A stretch of DNA of 41,926 nucleotides from positions 1-41,926 of the forward strand of contig JAUCEF010000141.1 in assembly GCA_033558025.1 (NCBI GenBank). The letters are read 5' to 3'. Position 1 is the stretch's first letter. The number at the start of each line of letters is the position of its first letter. The DNA comes from Phytophthora sp. 'mugwort' (Eukaryota; Oomycota; Peronosporomycetes; Peronosporales; Peronosporaceae). Below, in pieces: positions 8,936 through 17,908 of the stretch. Below the pieces are notes generated by a model. The model saw only the letters and a list, made by a program, of their open reading frames with translations. It ran no database searches and was not told the origin of the DNA. The translations under genes were made by a program, and so were the position numbers.

Positions 8936-10114
8936 TTAACGATCAATTTCACCAAAAACAACATCTAAAGTACCAATAATTGTAACAACATCAGCAATCA
9001 TATGATTTTTAGCTATAAAATCTAATGCTTGTAAATGTAAAAATCCTGGTGATTTAATTTTACATCTGTAGGGTTTATTTGTACCATCTGCTACTAAATA
9101 AACACCATACTCACCTTTAGGTGCCTCAATAACTGTATAAGTTTCACCAGCATTTACACAAATATTTTCTGAATAATATTTAAAATGATGAATTAAAGAC
9201 TCCATAGAATTTTTAATTTGAATTCTATTTGGATTTGTAATTTTTTTATCATCTAATTTAATAGGACCTTGGGGAATTTTATTAAGTACTTGCAAAATAA
9301 TTCGAATTGATTGTCGCATTTCTTCTATTCTAATTAAATAACGATCATAACAATCGCCATTTGTACCTACAGGTATATCAAATTTTAATTGATCATAAAT
9401 TTCATAAGGTTGTGTTTTACGTAAATCCCATGAAATACCTGATCCACGTAACATAACACCACTAAAACCAAAATTTAAAGCATCTTTAGCAGATATAATA
9501 CCAATATCTACTAATCTTTGTTTCCAAATTCTATTATTAGTTAACATTTCTTCAATTTCATCTAAACGGGTATTAAATTGTTCACAAAAAATATATATAT
9601 CATTTAACAAACCTTTAGGCAAATCTTGATTAACACCTCCAGGTCTAAAATAAGCTGCATGCATACGTGCACCAGAAACACGTTCATAAAATTCCATTAA
9701 TTTCTCACGTTCTTCAAATCCCCAAAAATAAGGTGTCATAGCTCCTACATCTAAAGCATGACAACATACAGCTAATAAATGATTTAAGATACGTGTTATT
9801 TCTGAAAATAAAACTCTTATATATTGTGCTCGTAAAGGTATATCACAATTTAATAATTTTTCAATAGCCAAAACATATGCATGTTCTTGACACATCATAG
9901 ATACATAATCTAAACGATCAAAATAAGGTAACGCCTGTAAATAATTTTTATATTCAATTAATTTTTCTGTACCTCTATGTAATAAACCTATATGTGAATC
10001 AGCTTTTTTAACAACTTCACCGTTTAATTCTAAAATTAAACGTAAAACACCATGAGCCGCTGGATGTTGTGGACCAAAATTTATAGAAAAATTTTTAATT
10101 TTTTTTAATGACAT
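8936..10114 (-). CDS. nad7: NADH dehydrogenase subunit 7, 49-kDa (left copy)
   Basis: Peripheral-arm subunit of complex I that helps form the quinone-binding site with nad9, nad1 and the PSST subunit; 392 residues, complete. GPQHPAAHG is at residues 14-22, followed by [23 protein letters not shown] and the conserved C-terminal DVVFGEIDR. The ATG is directly preceded by twenty A on the coding strand. It is the first gene of the outward unit that starts in the nad7/nad2 divergent gap. Confidence 0.99.
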   Translation of the reverse strand: MSLKKIKNFSINFGPQHPAAHGVLRLILELNGEVVKKADSHIGLLHRGTEKLIEYKNYLQALPYFDRLDYVSMMCQEHAYVLAIEKLLNCDIPLRAQYIRVLFSEITRILNHLLAVCCHALDVGAMTPYFWGFEEREKLMEFYERVSGARMHAAYFRPGGVNQDLPKGLLNDIYIFCEQFNTRLDEIEEMLTNNRIWKQRLVDIGIISAKDALNFGFSGVMLRGSGISWDLRKTQPYEIYDQLKFDIPVGTNGDCYDRYLIRIEEMRQSIRIILQVLNKIPQGPIKLDDKKITNPNRIQIKNSMESLIHHFKYYSENICVNAGETYTVIEAPKGEYGVYLVADGTNKPYRCKIKSPGFLHLQALDFIAKNHMIADVVTIIGTLDVVFGEIDR

Positions 10115-10230
10115 TTTTTTTTTTTTTTTTTTTTAATAAAAATATAATATTTATAAATTAATTTTTTTATAAATATATAGCATATATAGTAAGTAAGTAT
10201 TTTTAAAATATTTATTTCTTTTATTACATT
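10115..10230. promoter_or_regulatory. Divergent nad7/nad2 intergenic region (left)
   Basis: 116 bp between two genes reading away from each other, the only divergent gap in the arm, so promoters for both transcription units probably lie here. It holds a T20 run (10115-10134, an A20 leader for nad7) and the distinctive block TATATAGCATATATAGTAAG at about 10176-10195. No known promoter consensus was matched. Confidence 0.45.
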
Positions 10231-11724
10231 ATGTTTTTTCAGGAAATTTTTAATAATAATTTTGAAATTATTATCCCCGAATTTTTTTTAACAACTTTTT
10301 TATTAATTTTATTATTATTTGGTGTTTTTTATAAAAAAAATCAAAATGCTCAAAAAATTTTGATTATTAAAAATATTACTACTATAATAATATATTTATT
10401 ATTAATTCTTTTAATATTAACGTTAAATATAACAAATATTTCAAGTAACATATTAAATGGTGTATTACTTATTAATAATTTTACACAATTTATTAAAATA
10501 ATTTTAATTTTATTAACAATTATTTGTTTTTTAATACAACAAAAATATTTAATACAACAAAAAATAAATTCATATGAAATTAATATATTAATGTTAATAT
10601 CATTATTGGGTTTAATGTTATTGGTATCTGCAAATCATTTTATTACTTTATATTTAGCAATTGAATTACAAAGTTTAAGTTTTTATATATTAACATCCAC
10701 CCAAAAAAAATCGATATTATCAATTGAGGCTGGTTTAAAATATTTTATTTTAGGATCAATTGCTTCAGGTTTTATTCTATTTGGTTCTTCAATAATTTAT
10801 GCTATTACAGGTTCATTAAATTTTAATAATATTTTTTTAATATTATCAAATATAAATTTTTTAGATAATATAAATATATTAATTAGTTTATCTTATGGAT
10901 TAATTTTTATTTTAGTTGGTATTTTATTTAAAATAGGTGCTACACCTTTTCATTTTTGGTTGCCTGATGTATATGAAGGTGCTCCAAATAATATTTCAAG
11001 TTTTTTTGCTATTGTACCAAAAATTGCTTTTATAGGAATTTTAATTCGTTTATTTTTTGAGATTTTTTTTAATATTTCATATTTCTTTGAAATTTTTTTT
11101 TATATTATTTCATTTTTATCTATGTTAATCGGTGCATTATCGGCATTACAACAAAAAAAAATCAAAAGATTATTAGCTTATAGTGCAATAAGTCATGTAG
11201 GTTTTATATTAATAGGATTTACTTCAAATATGTTAAATAATATTCCATTTATTTTATTATATATTATAATTTATATTATAACAAGTATTAATTTATGGAC
11301 TTCTTATTTATCTTTAAATATCAATCATAAACCAATTAAATATTTAACAGATTTATCAAATATATATACTATTAATAAATTAATTGCTATTATTATAATC
11401 ATAAATATTTTTTCATTAGCTGGTATACCCCCATTAGCGGGTTTTTTTTCAAAATTATTTATATTTTTTTCAGCTATTAAAAATAATTATTTTAGTTTAG
11501 TATTTTTTGGTATTATTATAAGTGTTTTAAGCTCTTTTTATTATTTAAAAATAATTAAAATTATTTATTTTGAAAAAATATTTAGAAAAATGTATATTTC
11601 ACAAATAAATAAAAGTCAAAGTATAATATTATTAATTAGTACTCAATTTATTTTATTTTTATTTATTTATCCTAATATTATATTAATAAATTTAAACAAA
11701 ATTTATTTATATTTATTAATATAA
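10231..11724 (+). CDS. nad2: NADH dehydrogenase subunit 2 (left copy)
   Basis: Antiporter-like proton-pumping membrane subunit of complex I, 497 residues with many hydrophobic helices. The diagnostic parts are LAIELQSLSFYILTS with the conserved Glu, GATPFHFWLPDVYEGAP, KIKRLLAYSAISHVGF and SLAGIPPLAGFFSKLF. It starts at the ATG facing the divergent gap and is the first gene of the inward unit; trnF follows after 6 bp. Confidence 0.98.
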   Translation: MFFQEIFNNNFEIIIPEFFLTTFLLILLLFGVFYKKNQNAQKILIIKNITTIIIYLLLILLILTLNITNISSNILNGVLLINNFTQFIKIILILLTIICFLIQQKYLIQQKINSYEINILMLISLLGLMLLVSANHFITLYLAIELQSLSFYILTSTQKKSILSIEAGLKYFILGSIASGFILFGSSIIYAITGSLNFNNIFLILSNINFLDNINILISLSYGLIFILVGILFKIGATPFHFWLPDVYEGAPNNISSFFAIVPKIAFIGILIRLFFEIFFNISYFFEIFFYIISFLSMLIGALSALQQKKIKRLLAYSAISHVGFILIGFTSNMLNNIPFILLYIIIYIITSINLWTSYLSLNINHKPIKYLTDLSNIYTINKLIAIIIIINIFSLAGIPPLAGFFSKLFIFFSAIKNNYFSLVFFGIIISVLSSFYYLKIIKIIYFEKIFRKMYISQINKSQSIILLISTQFILFLFIYPNIILINLNKIYLYLLI

Positions 11725-11730
11725 TATTTA

Positions 11731-11804
11731 GTTTGGATAGCTCAGTTGGTTAGAGTAAAAGACTGAAAATCTTTGTGTCGGTGGTTCAAATCCACCTCCA
11801 GACA
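11731..11804 (+). tRNA. trnF: tRNA-Phe (GAA), left copy
   Basis: 74-nt cloverleaf: acceptor GTTTGGA/TCCAGAC with one U-G pair, anticodon stem AAAGA/TCTTT, loop CTGAAAA giving GAA, T stem GGTGG/CCACC. It lies between nad2 and rps10. Confidence 0.96.
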
Positions 11805-11820
11805 ATTTTATTATTAAAAT

Positions 11821-12147
11821 ATGTATCTTTTAAGAATAACTTTTAAATCATTTCAAAAAATAAATCAACTCAAACAAAATTTATTAAAATTAAAAAAAAT
11901 TAATAAATTCAAAAATATTCAAATACCCGGTGTATTTCAAACAAAACAAAAAAAAAAAATTTTTACATTATTAAGATCTCCCCATGTAAATAAAAAATCA
12001 CGTGAACATTTTATTCATAAAAATTATACTTCTAAAATTAATATAAAATTTAAAAATATTTTTTATTTATTAAATTTTTTAGTTTTAATTAAAAAATTTT
12101 TATCTAAAAATTCATTAATAAATATTAAAATTATAAAAAAAAATTAA
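11821..12147 (+). CDS. rps10: Ribosomal protein S10 (left copy)
   Basis: Small-subunit ribosomal protein, 108 residues, close to the usual core length of about 100. Recognised by IPGVFQTKQKKKIFTLLRSPHVNKKSREHF, of which TLLRSPHVNKKSREHF is the family's most conserved stretch. The ATG is 17 bp after trnF. Mitochondrial rps10 is found in oomycetes, plants and jakobids. Confidence 0.92.
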   Translation: MYLLRITFKSFQKINQLKQNLLKLKKINKFKNIQIPGVFQTKQKKKIFTLLRSPHVNKKSREHFIHKNYTSKINIKFKNIFYLLNFLVLIKKFLSKNSLINIKIIKKN

Positions 12148-12157
12148 AATTAAACTT

Positions 12158-12231
12158 ATGCTTATAGCTTAAATGGATAAAGCGTTAGATTGCGGATCTA
12201 TAAAATGAAAGTTCAAATCTTTCTAAGCATA
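12158..12231 (+). tRNA. trnR: tRNA-Arg (GCG), left copy
   Basis: 74-nt cloverleaf: acceptor ATGCTTA/TAAGCAT perfect, T stem GAAAG/CTTTC perfect, anticodon loop TTGCGGA giving GCG. One U-U mismatch at the top of the anticodon stem. It should read CGU and CGC but not CGA or CGG, although CGA codons do occur in these genes (for example in cox1 at 135 and in rps12). Confidence 0.92.
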
Positions 12232-12245
12232 TATTTTATTTATTT

Positions 12246-12317
12246 TGAAGTATAGCCAAGTGGTAAGGCCTCCGTTTTTGGTACGGAAAATCAAAGGTTC
12301 GAATCCTTTTACTTCAA
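12246..12317 (+). tRNA. trnQ: tRNA-Gln (UUG), left copy
   Basis: 72-nt cloverleaf with all stems complete: acceptor TGAAGTA/TACTTCA, anticodon stem TCCGT/ACGGA, loop TTTTGGT giving UUG, T stem AAAGG/CCTTT. Only two bases separate it from trnI. Confidence 0.96.
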
Positions 12318-12319
12318 AA

Positions 12320-12393
12320 GGGCCTATAACTCAGTTGGTTAGAGTATACGCCTGATAAGTGTAAAGTCAGTAGTTCAAATCTACTTAGGCCCA
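12320..12393 (+). tRNA. trnI: tRNA-Ile (GAU), left copy
   Basis: 74-nt cloverleaf: acceptor GGGCCTA/TAGGCCC, anticodon loop CTGATAA giving GAU, T stem AGTAG/CTACT. It lies in the R-Q-I-V cluster with two-base spacers on both sides. Confidence 0.96.
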
Positions 12394-12395
12394 AT

Positions 12396-12468
12396 GAATA
12401 ATTAACTCAATTGGTAGAGTATTTCGTTTACACCGAAAATGTTAGCGGTTCGAGTCCGTTATTATTCA
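12396..12468 (+). tRNA. trnV: tRNA-Val (UAC), left copy
   Basis: 73-nt cloverleaf: acceptor GAATAAT/ATTATTC, anticodon stem TTTCG/CGAAA, loop TTTACAC giving UAC, T stem AGCGG/CCGTT with one G-U. It precedes rps12 by 17 bp. Confidence 0.95.
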
Positions 12469-12485
12469 ATAAAATAACAAATAAT

Positions 12486-12866
12486 ATGTCAACAATTAAT
12501 CAATTATTTTTAAAAAAACAAAAACGTTTAGAAAAAAAAAAAAGAAATAAAAGTCCAGCTTTAAAACAATGTCCTCAACGTAAAGGTATTTGTTTAAAAG
12601 TTTATAATACAACACCTAAAAAACCAAATTCTGCTATGCGTAAAGTAGCAAAAGTACACCTATCTAGTAGGTATACAATAATTACTTATATTCCAGGTAT
12701 TGGTCATACTTTACAAGAACATTCAATAGTATTAGTTAGAGGAGGTCGTGTAAAAGATTTACCTGGAGTAAAATATCATGTAATTCGTGGTAAATATGAT
12801 TTATTAGGGATTTATTCTCGAAAAACATCAAGATCAAAATATGGAACTAAAATACGAAGAGTATAA
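12486..12866 (+). CDS. rps12: Ribosomal protein S12 (left copy)
   Basis: Decoding-centre protein of the small subunit, 126 residues, the normal length. [16 protein letters not shown] (42-57) and [16 protein letters not shown] (87-102) are the loops that touch the A site. The frame is open upstream to a GTG/TTG-type start at 12411, but that is inside trnV, so ATG 12486 is chosen. The 3' end overlaps the rps7 start by 26 bases, the usual str-operon order. Confidence 0.99.
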   Translation: MSTINQLFLKKQKRLEKKKRNKSPALKQCPQRKGICLKVYNTTPKKPNSAMRKVAKVHLSSRYTIITYIPGIGHTLQEHSIVLVRGGRVKDLPGVKYHVIRGKYDLLGIYSRKTSRSKYGTKIRRV

Positions 12867-13272
12867 AATAAAAAAATTATTTATAAATATGTTATTAAAA
12901 AAAGGAAAAAAAACTTGTTCTGAAAACATATTTATAAATATTTTAATTACTTTAAAAAAAATTACAAAACAAAAACCGAATTTTATTTTATTTAAATCAA
13001 TTGAAAATTTATTACCGAAATTAAAAGCAATAAGTATTCCAAATAAAAAACGAAATAAAAAAAAAAAAAAAAAAGATAGATATTTTTTAATGCTTTTAAA
13101 TGAAGATAAACAAATTAAAAAATCGATATCGTGGTTACTTTTAAATGCAAATTTAAAAAACATAACAAACGAAATTATTCAAACTTCAAAAAATAAAAGT
13201 AAAACAATCAATACAAAAAAACAATATTATAAAAATATAAAAAAATTAAAATTTAATCTTATTTTTGATTAA
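12841..13272 (+). CDS. rps7: Ribosomal protein S7 (left copy)
   Basis: Small-subunit head protein binding the 3' major domain of 16S-like rRNA; 143 residues, short for the family but with the core order: [19 protein letters not shown] near the N-terminus, then a basic middle with a Lys run coded by eighteen A (13057-13074), and [13 protein letters not shown] in the conserved C-terminal helix position. It overlaps rps12 by 26 bases in another frame, which supports the identification. The A18 run is a likely place for slippage or sequencing error, though both arms agree on its length. Confidence 0.85.
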   Translation: MELKYEEYKIKKLFINMLLKKGKKTCSENIFINILITLKKITKQKPNFILFKSIENLLPKLKAISIPNKKRNKKKKKKDRYFLMLLNEDKQIKKSISWLLLNANLKNITNEIIQTSKNKSKTINTKKQYYKNIKKLKFNLIFD

Positions 13273-13332
13273 TTTTTTTAAAATACATTATTTATCATTA
13301 AATAATTAATTATTACAAATTATAAAATTCTT

Positions 13333-14247
13333 ATGAAAAATTATTATTATATTAATAAAAAAAATTTACAAATAGAAACTACAACAAATGATTCTAATAT
13401 CGATAAATTTCAAAATGATTTAAAAATTTTAAAAGAAATTAGTAATAATATACAAAATACACAAAAACATCCTTATCATTTAGTAGATCCAAGTCCTTGG
13501 CCTTTTATAATTTCTTTTGGACTTTTTTTTTTAACTTTTGGTGGTGCTATGTATTTTCATGGTTATATTGGCAGTAATTTCTTAATTTTAACAGGATTTT
13601 TAATGATTATTTTAACAATGTATACTTGGTTTCGTGATATAGTTAGAGAAGCTGTATATGAAGGTCAACATACTAAACAAGTACAATTAGGTTTAAGAAA
13701 TGGTATGCTTTTATTTATTTTTAGTGAATTACTATTTTTTGTTAGTTTTTTTTGGGCTTTTTTTCATTCAGCTTTAGCACCAACACCTGAAATTGGATCT
13801 TTATGGCCACCATTAGGTATTGAAACTGTTAATGCTTGGGGTATTCCTTTATTAAATACTGTAATATTATTATCATCTGGGGCAACTATTACTTGGGCAC
13901 ACCATTCAATAGTTTTTGGTGATAGAAAAAATGCTATTTTAAGTTTAATTATTACAATTTTATTAGCTTTTTTTTTTACTTTAATTCAAGCCTATGAATA
14001 TATTGAAAGTACTTTTTCAATTTCTGATAGTATTTATGGTACAACTTTTTTTTTATTAACAGGTTTTCATGGTATTCACGTTATTGTAGGTACTATTTTT
14101 ATTATAGTAAGTACTATTAGATTAATTAATCATCATTTTACAAAACAACATCATTTCGGTTTTGAAGCTGCAGCTTGGTATTGGCATTTTGTAGATGTTG
14201 TTTGGTTATTTTTATTTGTAGCAGTTTACTGGTGGGGAGGTAATTAA
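13333..14247 (+). CDS. cox3: Cytochrome c oxidase subunit 3 (left copy)
   Basis: Core membrane subunit of complex IV; 304 residues. The usual N-terminal sequence HPYHLVDPSPWP begins only at residue 46, so the ATG at 13333 gives an extension of about 45 polar residues rich in Asn and Lys; a non-ATG start nearer the conserved part is possible. The rest is typical, including REAVYEGQHT, the conserved Glu in FSELLFFVSFFWAFFH, TGFHGIHVIVG and the end AAAWYWHFVDVVWLFLF. Confidence 0.98.
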   Translation: MKNYYYINKKNLQIETTTNDSNIDKFQNDLKILKEISNNIQNTQKHPYHLVDPSPWPFIISFGLFFLTFGGAMYFHGYIGSNFLILTGFLMIILTMYTWFRDIVREAVYEGQHTKQVQLGLRNGMLLFIFSELLFFVSFFWAFFHSALAPTPEIGSLWPPLGIETVNAWGIPLLNTVILLSSGATITWAHHSIVFGDRKNAILSLIITILLAFFFTLIQAYEYIESTFSISDSIYGTTFFLLTGFHGIHVIVGTIFIIVSTIRLINHHFTKQHHFGFEAAAWYWHFVDVVWLFLFVAVYWWGGN

Positions 14248-14271
14248 TTTATTAAAAAATTAATAATTTTT

Positions 14272-14991
14272 ATGGTTAGTCCTTTAGAACAATTTGAAAT
14301 TTTACCTATTTTTCAAATACCTTTTGTATTTACTAATGCTTCTTTAATTTTAGTAATAGGTTTAGTTTATTTATATATATTTACATGTATAAAAACTAAA
14401 TTTATTCCAACACGTTTTCAACAAATTTTTGAAATGATTTTTAATATTACAATTGAATTAACTTATTCTAGTATAGGAAAAGCTGGTAAATATTTTGTTT
14501 CATTAATTTTTGTTGTTTTTTTTTTTATTTTATTATGTAATTTAATAGGAATGATTCCATACAGTTTTACTATAACAAGTCATTTAATTATTACGTTTAC
14601 TTTAGCATTAACAATTTATTTAGGTTTTAATTTAATTGGAATTAAAAAACATAAATTTAATTTTTTAAATTTATTATTACCTAGTGGTGCAAGTATAGCA
14701 TTAGTTCCCATCTTAGTACCTATTGAATTAGTTTCATACATTTTTCGTGTAATTAGTTTACCTGTACGATTATTTGCAAATATGATGGCTGGACATACTT
14801 TATTAAAAGTAATTGCAGGTTTTGCTTGGGCTATGTTAAATGTAAATAGTTTTATTTTTATGGCACATTTTATTCCATTAATAATTATTGTATTATTGGT
14901 TGGTTTAGAAATTGCTGTAGCTTTAATTCAGGCATATGTGTTTACGATTTTAACGTGTATGTATATAAATGATGCTTTAAATTTACATTAA
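14272..14991 (+). CDS. atp6: ATP synthase F0 subunit a (left copy)
   Basis: Proton-channel subunit next to the c-ring; 239 residues, normal length. The essential Arg is at 166 in PVRLFANMMAGH (164-175) and the C-terminal helix has ALIQAYVFTIL. It starts 24 bp after cox3 and is followed by trnD. Confidence 0.98.
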   Translation: MVSPLEQFEILPIFQIPFVFTNASLILVIGLVYLYIFTCIKTKFIPTRFQQIFEMIFNITIELTYSSIGKAGKYFVSLIFVVFFFILLCNLIGMIPYSFTITSHLIITFTLALTIYLGFNLIGIKKHKFNFLNLLLPSGASIALVPILVPIELVSYIFRVISLPVRLFANMMAGHTLLKVIAGFAWAMLNVNSFIFMAHFIPLIIIVLLVGLEIAVALIQAYVFTILTCMYINDALNLH

Positions 14992-15027
14992 TAAAATATA
15001 CAAAAATAAGATATAATATTTTATATT

Positions 15028-15101
15028 GGAAAAATAGCTCAGTTGGTTAGAGTGGTAGCTTGTCACGCTATAAGTCGCGGGTTCAAGTCCCGTTTTTTCC
15101 G
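15028..15101 (+). tRNA. trnD: tRNA-Asp (GUC), left copy
   Basis: 74-nt cloverleaf: acceptor GGAAAAA/TTTTTCC, D arm GCTC/GAGT, anticodon loop TTGTCAC giving GUC, T stem CGGG-type CGCGGG/CCCG, G discriminator as expected for Asp. It lies between atp6 and nad3. Confidence 0.95.
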
Positions 15102-15135
15102 TTTAAATTTATTATATTTAAAAAAATTTATAAAT

Positions 15136-15489
15136 ATGTTATTAAATTATTCAAATATTTTTATATTCTTAATATTAAGTTTATTTTTATCAATTTTAAT
15201 TTTCATTTTATCTTTTAGTTTAATTAAACAAAAAGATGATTTAGAAAAGTTAACAGCCTATGAATGTGGATTTAATCCTTATGATGATGCTAGAAAAATT
15301 TTTGATGTAAAATTTTATTTAGTAGCTATCCTTTTTATTATTTTTGATTTAGAAGCTGTTTTTATTTTTCCTTGGGTTTTAACTTTAAGTTCAAATTTTT
15401 CATGGGGATTTTGGACTATGATTGAATTTTTAGTTGAATTAGTTATAGGTTTTATTTATATTTGGTGTAGTGATGCTTTAGAATGGTAA
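15136..15489 (+). CDS. nad3: NADH dehydrogenase subunit 3 (left copy)
   Basis: Small membrane subunit of complex I at the quinone-site loop; 117 residues. YECGFNPYDDAR (42-53) includes Cys44 of the loop that changes accessibility in the active/deactive transition, and FDLEAVFIFPW (70-80) is the other hallmark. The frame runs upstream into trnD to a GTG/TTG-type start at 15043; I use the ATG at 15136, which follows the tRNA. Confidence 0.98.
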   Translation: MLLNYSNIFIFLILSLFLSILIFILSFSLIKQKDDLEKLTAYECGFNPYDDARKIFDVKFYLVAILFIIFDLEAVFIFPWVLTLSSNFSWGFWTMIEFLVELVIGFIYIWCSDALEW

Positions 15490-15550
15490 ATTATTTAAAA
15501 ATATAAAAAAATTTATTGTTATTAAATTAAAAAAATTTTTATAAAATTAT

Positions 15551-15617
15551 TTTAACTATATTAATTTTAATATAATTTTTTTTAATAAAATTATATTTTA
15601 ATTTAAAATTAGTTAAA
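15551..15617. other. Large AT hairpin between nad3 and atp9
   Basis: TTTAACTA at 15551 pairs with TAGTTAAA at 15610, and a further long A/T stem with two mismatches lies within. It occupies the middle of the 238-bp nad3-atp9 spacer (15490-15727), which contains no gene I can support. It may separate the two messages, since no tRNA is there. Confidence 0.35.
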
Positions 15618-15703
15618 GTATATAATAATATTATATATAATTTAAAATTTTTTATATAATTAAATATTCTAAAAAAGTTTATTCTTTAAGATATTTTAAA
15701 TAA

Positions 15704-15955
<252 letters not shown>

Positions 15956-15979
15956 TTAAAATTAAATCCTGAAAAATAT

Positions 15980-15999
15980 GATAAAAATTAATTTTTATC
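15980..15999. repeat. 20-bp perfect palindrome between atp9 and nad9
   Basis: GATAAAAATT followed by its exact complement, in the 163-bp spacer between atp9 and nad9. A second small stem (AATACT/AGTATT, about 16023-16040) and AT repeats of TATAATTATAAATATT type follow. A processing role is possible but unproven. Confidence 0.4.
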
Positions 16000-16118
16000 G
16001 TATTTTATGTTATATATATACTAATACTGGTTATAGTATTTATTTTAGAAAAAAAATTATTTATTTTTTTAATATATAAATATTTATAATTATAAATATT
16101 TATAATTATTTTTTATTT

Positions 16119-16685
16119 ATGAAAGTATTAAAAAAATTTAGTCAATATTTATTACAGATTTTACCAATAATAAATTATACTTTATATAAAAATGAATTAT
16201 GTATAAATATTTCTACAAAAAATTTAATTCCTATTTTATTTTTTTTAAAAAATCATACAAATACTCAATTTAAAGTATTATCAGAAATTTGTGTTATAGA
16301 TTATATTAATAAAAAAAAACGTTTTGAAATAATTTATAATTTATTAAGTATTCGTTTTAATAGTCGTTTAAAAATTAAAATAATAATTAATGAATTACAA
16401 CCGGTAGATTCAATTATAAAAATATATCAATCAGCCAATTGGTGTGAAAGAGAAGTTTGGGATATGTTTGGTATTTTTTTTTTATACCATCCCGATTTAA
16501 GACGGATTTTAACAGATTATGGTTTTGAAGGACATCCTTTACGTAAAGATTTCCCTTTAAGTGGTTTTTTAGAAATTTTTTATAATGAATTAAAAAAACG
16601 TGTTGTTTATGAACCCATTAATTTATCACAACAATACCGATTATTTGAATTTAATAATCCTTGGAATAATAAAATAAATATGTAA
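16119..16685 (+). CDS. nad9: NADH dehydrogenase subunit 9, 30-kDa (left copy)
   Basis: Peripheral-arm subunit of complex I; 188 residues. The family signature CEREVWDMFGIFF is at 109-121 and DYGFEGHPLRKDFPLSG at 133-149. Complete from ATG to TAA. It precedes cob by 47 bp. Confidence 0.98.
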   Translation: MKVLKKFSQYLLQILPIINYTLYKNELCINISTKNLIPILFFLKNHTNTQFKVLSEICVIDYINKKKRFEIIYNLLSIRFNSRLKIKIIINELQPVDSIIKIYQSANWCEREVWDMFGIFFLYHPDLRRILTDYGFEGHPLRKDFPLSGFLEIFYNELKKRVVYEPINLSQQYRLFEFNNPWNNKINM

Positions 16686-16732
16686 TATTTTATTAATTAT
16701 TTTTGCTTTTAGGTAATTTTTCATTTCATATT

Positions 16733-17908
16733 ATGAGATGGAATAAAAAATCATTATTTGCGATTCTTAATAATCATTTAATAGATTATCCTACACCTAT
16801 TAATTTAAATTATTTTTTTGGATTCGGTTCGTTAGCTGGTATTATGTTAGTAATACAAATTTTAACAGGTATTTTTTTAGCAATGCATTATACTCCACAT
16901 ATTGATTTAGCTTTTAATAGTGTTGAACATATTATGAGAGATGTAAATAATGGTTGGTTAATTAGATATACACATGCAAATGGAGCATCTTTTTTTTTTA
17001 TTGTTGTATATATTCATATTTTTCGTGGTTTATATTATGGTTCTTATATCACACCAAGAGAAGCTATATGGTCTTCTGGTGTAATTATTTTTATTTTAAT
17101 GATGGCTACAGCTTTTATGGGTTATGTTTTACCTTGGGGACAAATGAGTTTTTGGGGTGCAACTGTTATTACTAATTTATTTTCTGCAATACCCTTAATA
17201 GGAAAAGATATTGTTGATTGGCTTTGGGGCGGATTTGCTGTTGATAATCCAACATTAAATCGTTTTTTTAGTTTACATTTTACATTACCTTTTATAATTG
17301 TGGGTGCCGTATTGATACATTTAATTTTATTACATGAAGTTGGTTCAAATAATCCTTTAGGTATTACATTAAAAAATGAAAATATACCTTTTTATCCATA
17401 TTTTTATACTAAAGATTTATTTGGATTAATGATCTTATTTTTGATTTTCTTTATTTTTATTTTTTTTTATCCTAATACATTAGGTCATCCCGATAATTAT
17501 ATTGAAGCAAATCCAATGAAAACACCTTTACATATCGTACCAGAATGGTATTTTTTACCGTTTTATGCAATTTTAAGATCTATTCCTAATAAAATTGGCG
17601 GTGTTATAGCTATGTTTGGTTCATTACTTATTTTATTAACAATACCTTTTACAAATTCATCTGAAATTAGAAGTACAGCTTTTAGACCTATATTTAAAAT
17701 TTGTTATTGGTTATTAGTTATAGCTTTTTTATTATTAGGTTGGGTTGGACAATGTCCAGTTGAATATCCTTATACTGAAATTGGTATTATAAGTATGATT
17801 TATTATTTTTTTTTTTTTATAATAATTATACCATTTTTAGGTAAATTAGAAACTTATTTAGTACGTTATAATATTAATAAAAAATCTTTAATAAATAAAA
17901 ATAAATAA
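16733..17908 (+). CDS. cob: Cytochrome b (left copy)
   Basis: Membrane core of complex III; 391 residues from ATG 16733 ([22 protein letters not shown], the normal N-terminus). An upstream in-frame TTG at 16703 would add ten non-conserved residues and is rejected. Haem ligands are His81/His182 and His95/His196; the Qo-site PEWY lies in [19 protein letters not shown]. Its last 14 bases may overlap the open frame of nad11. Confidence 0.99.
   Translation: MRWNKKSLFAILNNHLIDYPTPINLNYFFGFGSLAGIMLVIQILTGIFLAMHYTPHIDLAFNSVEHIMRDVNNGWLIRYTHANGASFFFIVVYIHIFRGLYYGSYITPREAIWSSGVIIFILMMATAFMGYVLPWGQMSFWGATVITNLFSAIPLIGKDIVDWLWGGFAVDNPTLNRFFSLHFTLPFIIVGAVLIHLILLHEVGSNNPLGITLKNENIPFYPYFYTKDLFGLMILFLIFFIFIFFYPNTLGHPDNYIEANPMKTPLHIVPEWYFLPFYAILRSIPNKIGGVIAMFGSLLILLTIPFTNSSEIRSTAFRPIFKICYWLLVIAFLLLGWVGQCPVEYPYTEIGIISMIYYFFFFIIIIPFLGKLETYLVRYNINKKSLINKNK

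Noticed and set aside
12411..12485. Longer rps12 beginning inside trnV
   Set aside because: The 25 extra residues come from the tRNA; ATG 12486 gives the usual length.
12834..13163. 109-codon ORF opposite rps7 (also 28632-28961)
   Set aside because: Phe-rich shadow of the Lys-rich rps7 on the other strand.
15043..15135. Longer nad3 beginning inside trnD
   Set aside because: The 31 extra residues are mostly translated tRNA; ATG 15136 begins the conserved protein.
16703..16732. cob start at an upstream TTG
   Set aside because: The ATG at 16733 matches the conserved N-terminus of cytochrome b.
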